From Candidatus Colicola coprequi (GTDB lineage: Bacteria; Bacteroidota; Bacteroidia; Bacteroidales; Paludibacteraceae): DNA of 9,379 nucleotides. Of the stretch, positions 5,832 through 9,379 are shown one piece after another. The stretch spans positions 1 through 9,379 of the forward strand of contig JAGHSR010000120.1 in NCBI GenBank assembly GCA_018065765.1. Reading direction: 5' to 3'. Position 1 is the first letter of the stretch. Each line of letters begins with the position of its first letter. A model generated the notes under the pieces. That model saw only the letters and a program-made list of their open reading frames with translations, was not told where the DNA came from and searched no databases. The position numbers and the translations under genes are program-made.

Positions 5832-6194
5832 ATGGCACAACAACCCCAACAACCCAGCACCTTGTACAACGCGCTGACAGCCGGAAGTAAAATCATCGGC
5901 ACCATCATTGCAGATTCCGACATTCGATTGGACGGAACCGTTGAGGGCGACTTAGAAAGCTCTGGCAAAGTCGTTATTGGTGAAAGTGGCAAATTGAAAG
6001 GAACTATCATTTGTCAGAATGCTGAAATAATGGGGCATTTAGATGGTAAAATTACCGTCAAGAACACCTTGGCTCTGCGTGCAACCAGCAATCTAAAAGG
6101 TGAAGTTTGCACTCAAACACTCATTGTGGAGCCTAATGCCATGTTCAATGGCACATGTTCAATGAACCAACCTTCAGCCAAATCAGACAAATAA
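5832..6194 (+). CDS. Bactofilin (polymer-forming cytoskeletal protein)
   Basis: The protein is 120 residues from ATG 5832 (MAQQPQQPSTLYNALTAGSK). An in-frame ATG at 5802 would add ten residues (MFKLTKTRIT). I favour 5832 because family members commonly begin with a short polar tail directly before the 'TAGTKI-GTI' start of the domain, and an A-rich AACACGTATAACT leader precedes it. Residues about 15-105 are the bactofilin domain (PF04519): regularly spaced hydrophobic turns such as SDIRLDGTVEGDL, GKVVIGESGKLKGTI and AEIMGHLDGKITV form the right-handed beta-helix. Bactofilins self-assemble into filaments without nucleotide and often anchor cell-wall or envelope machinery. The polar tails flanking the helix are typical. 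It is divergent from the OmpH operon and followed by the DUF1015 gene after 98 bp. Confidence 0.93.
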   Translation: MAQQPQQPSTLYNALTAGSKIIGTIIADSDIRLDGTVEGDLESSGKVVIGESGKLKGTIICQNAEIMGHLDGKITVKNTLALRATSNLKGEVCTQTLIVEPNAMFNGTCSMNQPSAKSDK

Positions 6195-6206
6195 TCAACC
6201 AATTTT

Positions 6207-6275
6207 AATGGAGGGCTCAAAACTCCCCATTAACAAATTAAACATTTAATAAATGGGGGAACATTTGACACCCCT
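6207..6275 (+). promoter_or_regulatory. Competing hairpins between bactofilin and DUF1015 genes
   Basis: Three pairings share segments. AATGGAGGG (6207-6215) pairs with CTCCCCATT (6223-6231) with one A·C mismatch and one G·T wobble. CCCCATT (6225-6231) pairs perfectly with AATGGGG (6252-6258). GGGG (6256-6259) pairs with CCCC (6271-6274). The first and second exclude each other, as do the second and third. No long T-run follows, so a strong intrinsic terminator is not evident; it may be a weak terminator, an RNA-stability element or an attenuator. No known riboswitch consensus was recognised. Confidence 0.4.
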
Positions 6276-6292
6276 TAAAAACATCTAACAAC

Positions 6293-7537
6293 ATGAGAAT
6301 CAAACCATTCAAGGGCATTCGTCCTCCCAAGGAGTATGTTCTAAAAGTAAACAGCCGTCCATACGACGTGCTTAATTCGGATGAGGCTCGCGCAGAAGCT
6401 GCCGGCAATCCTATGTCTCTCTACCACATTATTAAACCCGAAATCAACTTTGAGCCGGGAACAGATGAACACGACCCGAAGGTTTATGCTTCCGCTCGTG
6501 AGCATTTTGACCTATTCCGCAAGAATGGTTGGTTGGTACAAGACCAAAAAGAGAACTATTACGTTTACGCTCAGACCATGGGCAATCGTACCCAATACGG
6601 TTTGGTAGTGGCAGCCTGGATGGAAGATTACATGGCAGGGCGTATCAAAAAACATGAGCTCACTCGTCGTGATAAAGAGGAAGATCGCATGAAACACGTT
6701 CGCGTAAACGATGCCAATGTGGAGCCTGTATTCTTTGCTTACAAGCATGTGGATGAGTTGGATCAAATTATAGCAAAATATACTGCCAAAGCACCGGAAT
6801 ACGACTTTGTAGCAGAAATCGATGGTTTTGGACATACATTTTGGGTAATAGATGATGAGAACGACATCGCCCGCATTACCGAATTGGTAGCGCAAGTTCC
6901 GGCTATGTATATTGCTGATGGTCACCATCGTAGCGCAGCTGCTGCCTTGGTAGGCAACGAGCGTAAACAGCAAAACCCCAACCATACCGGTAATGAGGAG
7001 TACAACTATTTCCTCGCAGTTTGCTTCCCCGACAACCAACTCAACATCATTGACTATAATCGCGTAGTTAAAGACTTGAATGGATTGAGTGAAGTAGAAT
7101 TTTTGAAAGCATTGGAAGAGGACTTTGTCGTAGAAAAGAAAGGAGCTGACATATACAAGCCTTGCGCATTGCATAACTTCTCCCTATATTTGGCAGGTGA
7201 GTGGTATAGTCTAACAGCCAAAGCCGGTCGCTACAACGATCAAGACCCTATTGGTGTACTGGATGTTACTATCTCTTCTAACCTGATTTTGGATAAGATC
7301 TTGGGTATCAAAGACCTTCGTAGTGACAAGCGCATTGACTTTGTTGGCGGTATCCGTGGATTAGGCGAGTTGAAACGCCGTGTCGATTCGGGTGAAATGA
7401 AAGTGGCACTTGCACTCTACCCTGTTACGATGCAGCAAATCATTGATATCGCCGATTCAGGCAATATTATGCCTCCTAAGACGACATGGTTTGAGCCCAA
7501 ATTACGCAGCGGATTGGTTATTCACGAACTGGTATAA
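6293..7537 (+). CDS. DUF1015 family protein (possible ParB/Srx-fold phosphotransferase)
   Basis: This 414-residue protein matches DUF1015 along its whole length. Recognisable blocks are RPYDVLNSDEA (about 22-32), NPMSLYHIIKPE (39-50), YYVYAQT (89-95), GRIKKHELTRRDKEEDR (116-132), EPVFFAYK (144-151), and the strongly conserved ADGHHRSAAA at 208-217. The DGHHR block resembles the catalytic helix start of ParB/sulfiredoxin-fold enzymes, a group that includes free-serine kinases such as SerK and SbnI; in many Bacteroidota a DUF1015 gene follows serC and serA. A role in serine metabolism is therefore plausible but unproven, and no serine genes lie in this window. The protein is probably cytoplasmic. 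It is followed after 11 bp by the lipoprotein gene, so the two are probably cotranscribed. The start is the first ATG after an A-rich leader and matches the family N-terminus (MRIKPFKGIRPP). Confidence 0.92.
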   Translation: MRIKPFKGIRPPKEYVLKVNSRPYDVLNSDEARAEAAGNPMSLYHIIKPEINFEPGTDEHDPKVYASAREHFDLFRKNGWLVQDQKENYYVYAQTMGNRTQYGLVVAAWMEDYMAGRIKKHELTRRDKEEDRMKHVRVNDANVEPVFFAYKHVDELDQIIAKYTAKAPEYDFVAEIDGFGHTFWVIDDENDIARITELVAQVPAMYIADGHHRSAAAALVGNERKQQNPNHTGNEEYNYFLAVCFPDNQLNIIDYNRVVKDLNGLSEVEFLKALEEDFVVEKKGADIYKPCALHNFSLYLAGEWYSLTAKAGRYNDQDPIGVLDVTISSNLILDKILGIKDLRSDKRIDFVGGIRGLGELKRRVDSGEMKVALALYPVTMQQIIDIADSGNIMPPKTTWFEPKLRSGLVIHELV

Positions 7538-7548
7538 ATCCGTGCATA

Positions 7549-9379
7549 TTGAATAAACACTCTTTGATATGGCTATTGATGTCGGTTCTCCTATTGGGAG
7601 GACTGACATCATGTAGTATCAAAACGCGCGTCAAACGAGCTGATAAGAAATACGATATAGGCGAGTACTATGACGCTGCTGAAATTTACCGTAGTGTTTA
7701 CTCGCGTATCAGCTCCAAAACCGAAAAACCTCTTAAAGCTCATGTGGCGTTTAGGCAGGGGGAATGTTATCGTATTCTCAACCACCAACGTGCGGTTACG
7801 TGTTTTCAAAACGCTATCCGCTATCACTATCCCGATTCGATAGTCTATTTGCATTTGGCGCAGGTGCAGCAGTACCAAGGCAAATACAAGGATGCAGCCA
7901 AGAATTATCAAATCTACCTTGAGCAGCATTGCGATGATTACGTAGCCCGCGCCGGTTCGATGGCTTGCTCTCAGTATGACACATGGCGGGAAAACCCCGG
8001 CAGATACAAAGTTACAATAGCGAAGGAGTTTAATCAAAAGCGCACAAGCAACTTCGCACCTGCTTTCATTGGCGAAGATGGAGACGCACTCATGTTCACA
8101 AGCAATCGGAGCGAGAAAACTTCTACCAAGAAAACCAAACGCGTTAGTCCTGTCACAGGGGGACAAACATTCAATCTATACTTCTCGCGCAAGGATGCCA
8201 ATGGTAAATGGGAAGATATCACTCTGCCAGAAGGACTCTATGGTGACGGCGAAAGTGAGAGTGAGGGAGAAAATGGGAATGATAGTACTGAAAACAAAGC
8301 AGGTACGGCAGAATTGGGTGTGTGCAGTTTTACACCCGATGGGAAAACCATGTACTTCACCTTTTCGCAGCCTATCAATGGGCAAGATTTGGGGGCACAT
8401 ATATATACATCCGCTCGCGCGGGCGGGGAATGGGGTGAACCCCGCGAACTAAAAATCTTTGCAGACAGCAGTATCACAGTAGGACATCCGTCTATCAATT
8501 CAACCGGTGATACGTTGTATTTTGCCTCTGACGCTCCGGGCGGATATGGTGGCAAAGACATATGGATGGCCATTTTGGATAATGGTGAATGCATAGCGAC
8601 ATATAACTTAGGACCGCAGATTAACACGTCTGCAGAGGAACTCTACCCCTGCATTCGTCAAGATGGTGTATTGTTCTTCTCATCCAACGGTCATCCCGGG
8701 TATGGTGGTTTGGATATTTTCAAAGCTGTTCCCACCGGACAAGACACCATCCTCATCATTGACTCCGTGGCACAAGAGCCTGTGCCGACATGGAATCTTT
8801 TTAATATGGCTATTCCATTCAACAGTCGGGGAGACGACTTCGGCGTAACATTTGAGGGAGAGACCGAAAACGGATATTTCAGTTCCAATCGCGGACAAAA
8901 GAAGGGTTATGATGAGATTTATCGATTCGAATTGCCGGAAATGGTGTTTGCCATTGAAGGTAACGTAAACGACAACAATGGTGATCCTATTATTGATGGT
9001 ACGATGCGATTAGTTGGCAACAACGGAACGAATCAGAAACTACAAGTCAAACGCGATGGCACCTATCATGTCAAATTACAAAAGGATGTCAATTATGTCA
9101 TGTTGGTCACTTCGCGCGGATATTTAAATAGTAAATGGGAATTTAACACCAATGGGCTAAAGGATAGCAGAACTTATACTCAGAACTTTACGTTAGCCCC
9201 CATTTCCCGTCCTGTAACGATGGATAACATCTTCTACGAGTTTGGCAAATGGACTTTGACTGCAGCCAGCGAGACAGGATTGCAGCAATTGGTCAAGTTA
9301 CTCAACGATAATCCGAACATCACCATCGAACTATCAGCCCATACCGACTTGGTGGGCGACAGCATCAGCAATAAAGTGT
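7549..9379 (+). CDS. PorE-like OmpA-family lipoprotein (TPR-PD40-CRD-OmpA), 3' end outside window
   Basis: The frame is open to the right edge. TTG at 7549 gives MNKHSLIWLLMSVLLLGGL then TSC, a full lipoprotein signal with lipobox LTSC and lipidated C22. The only early in-frame ATG (7579) leaves 11 residues before the Cys and no basic n-region. Domains: TPR-like helices at about 28-140 (KKYDIGEYYDAAEIY, QGKYKDAAKNYQIYLE); PD40/beta-propeller repeats at about 165-460 (FTPDGKTMYF, YGGKDIW, YGGLDIF, NGYFSSNRGQKKGYDEIY); a carboxypeptidase-regulatory-like fold at about 466-550 (FAIEGNVNDNNGDPI); and an OmpA C-terminal peptidoglycan-binding domain from about 555 (NIFYEFGKWTL, IELSAHTDLVGD), cut by the edge. 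This is the architecture of PorE, the P. gingivalis lipoprotein that ties type IX secretion components to peptidoglycan. Other OmpA/PD40 lipoproteins share it, so orthology is not proven. An acidic linker interrupts the propeller at about 232-250. Confidence 0.9.
   Translation, partial: MNKHSLIWLLMSVLLLGGLTSCSIKTRVKRADKKYDIGEYYDAAEIYRSVYSRISSKTEKPLKAHVAFRQGECYRILNHQRAVTCFQNAIRYHYPDSIVYLHLAQVQQYQGKYKDAAKNYQIYLEQHCDDYVARAGSMACSQYDTWRENPGRYKVTIAKEFNQKRTSNFAPAFIGEDGDALMFTSNRSEKTSTKKTKRVSPVTGGQTFNLYFSRKDANGKWEDITLPEGLYGDGESESEGENGNDSTENKAGTAELGVCSFTPDGKTMYFTFSQPINGQDLGAHIYTSARAGGEWGEPRELKIFADSSITVGHPSINSTGDTLYFASDAPGGYGGKDIWMAILDNGECIATYNLGPQINTSAEELYPCIRQDGVLFFSSNGHPGYGGLDIFKAVPTGQDTILIIDSVAQEPVPTWNLFNMAIPFNSRGDDFGVTFEGETENGYFSSNRGQKKGYDEIYRFELPEMVFAIEGNVNDNNGDPIIDGTMRLVGNNGTNQKLQVKRDGTYHVKLQKDVNYVMLVTSRGYLNSKWEFNTNGLKDSRTYTQNFTLAPISRPVTMDNIFYEFGKWTLTAASETGLQQLVKLLNDNPNITIELSAHTDLVGDSISNKV

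Noticed and set aside
6512..7174. Minus-strand open frame of 220 codons inside the DUF1015 gene
   Set aside because: It is fully antisense to a conserved 414-aa protein, has no promoter, and its translation resembles no family.
7609..8627. Several minus- and plus-strand open frames within the lipoprotein gene
   Set aside because: They are shadows of the long open frame carrying TPR and PD40 motifs.
1..9379. CRISPR array, transposon, prophage or defence island
   Set aside because: No spaced repeats, transposase, integrase, terminal repeats or defence-gene domains were seen; the genes are ordinary envelope, regulatory and housekeeping types.

Overview
The window looks like a chromosomal segment of a Bacteroidales (phylum Bacteroidota) genome. 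Five places carry the phylum-specific promoter pattern, a TTG/TTTG box about 17-20 bp upstream of TAnnTTTG, and genes lack Shine-Dalgarno sequences, having A-rich leaders instead. The gene families also fit: DUF6597-type AraC regulator, OmpH/Skp chaperone, bactofilin, and an OmpA lipoprotein with TPR, PD40 and carboxypeptidase-regulatory domains like PorE of the type IX secretion system. No mobile element, rRNA, tRNA or CRISPR array was seen. The genus cannot be fixed from the sequence.

Left part (1-2469). On the minus strand lie a zinc-ribbon protein cut by the left edge, and a two-gene envelope-stress-type operon (a 172-aa multi-pass membrane protein, then a 64-aa PspC-domain protein) ending in a perfect 9-bp terminator hairpin at 615-638. 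The zinc-ribbon gene and the PspC operon have near-identical promoters: 38 of 47 bases match without gaps, including an upstream block beyond the core promoter. This suggests a shared regulator. An AraC-family regulator is transcribed divergently from the PspC operon, and one copy of the shared block lies between the divergent promoters. The PspC operon also has a leader of about 115 nt containing a long inverted repeat.

Middle part (2517-5690). A plus-strand YfcE/MJ0936-type metallophosphoesterase converges, with a 2-bp gap, on a tightly packed minus-strand operon. That operon runs from a 69-aa single-pass membrane protein to an OmpH/Skp-like periplasmic chaperone and then a 603-aa predicted outer-membrane beta-barrel, with 10-bp and 3-bp gaps. 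Its order suggests a chaperone made next to its client barrel.

Right part (5727-9379). Divergent from that operon, a plus-strand set encodes a bactofilin, a DUF1015 protein with a conserved DGHHR motif, and a large PorE-like lipoprotein cut by the right edge. The bactofilin and DUF1015 genes are separated by 98 bp that can form competing hairpins. The lipoprotein appears to start at a TTG codon 11 bp after the DUF1015 stop; only that start gives a complete lipoprotein signal peptide. Most of the window is ordinary envelope and housekeeping content. The points most worth checking are the shared promoter block, the two leader or intergenic RNA structures, the TTG start, and the possible phosphotransferase role of the DUF1015 protein.
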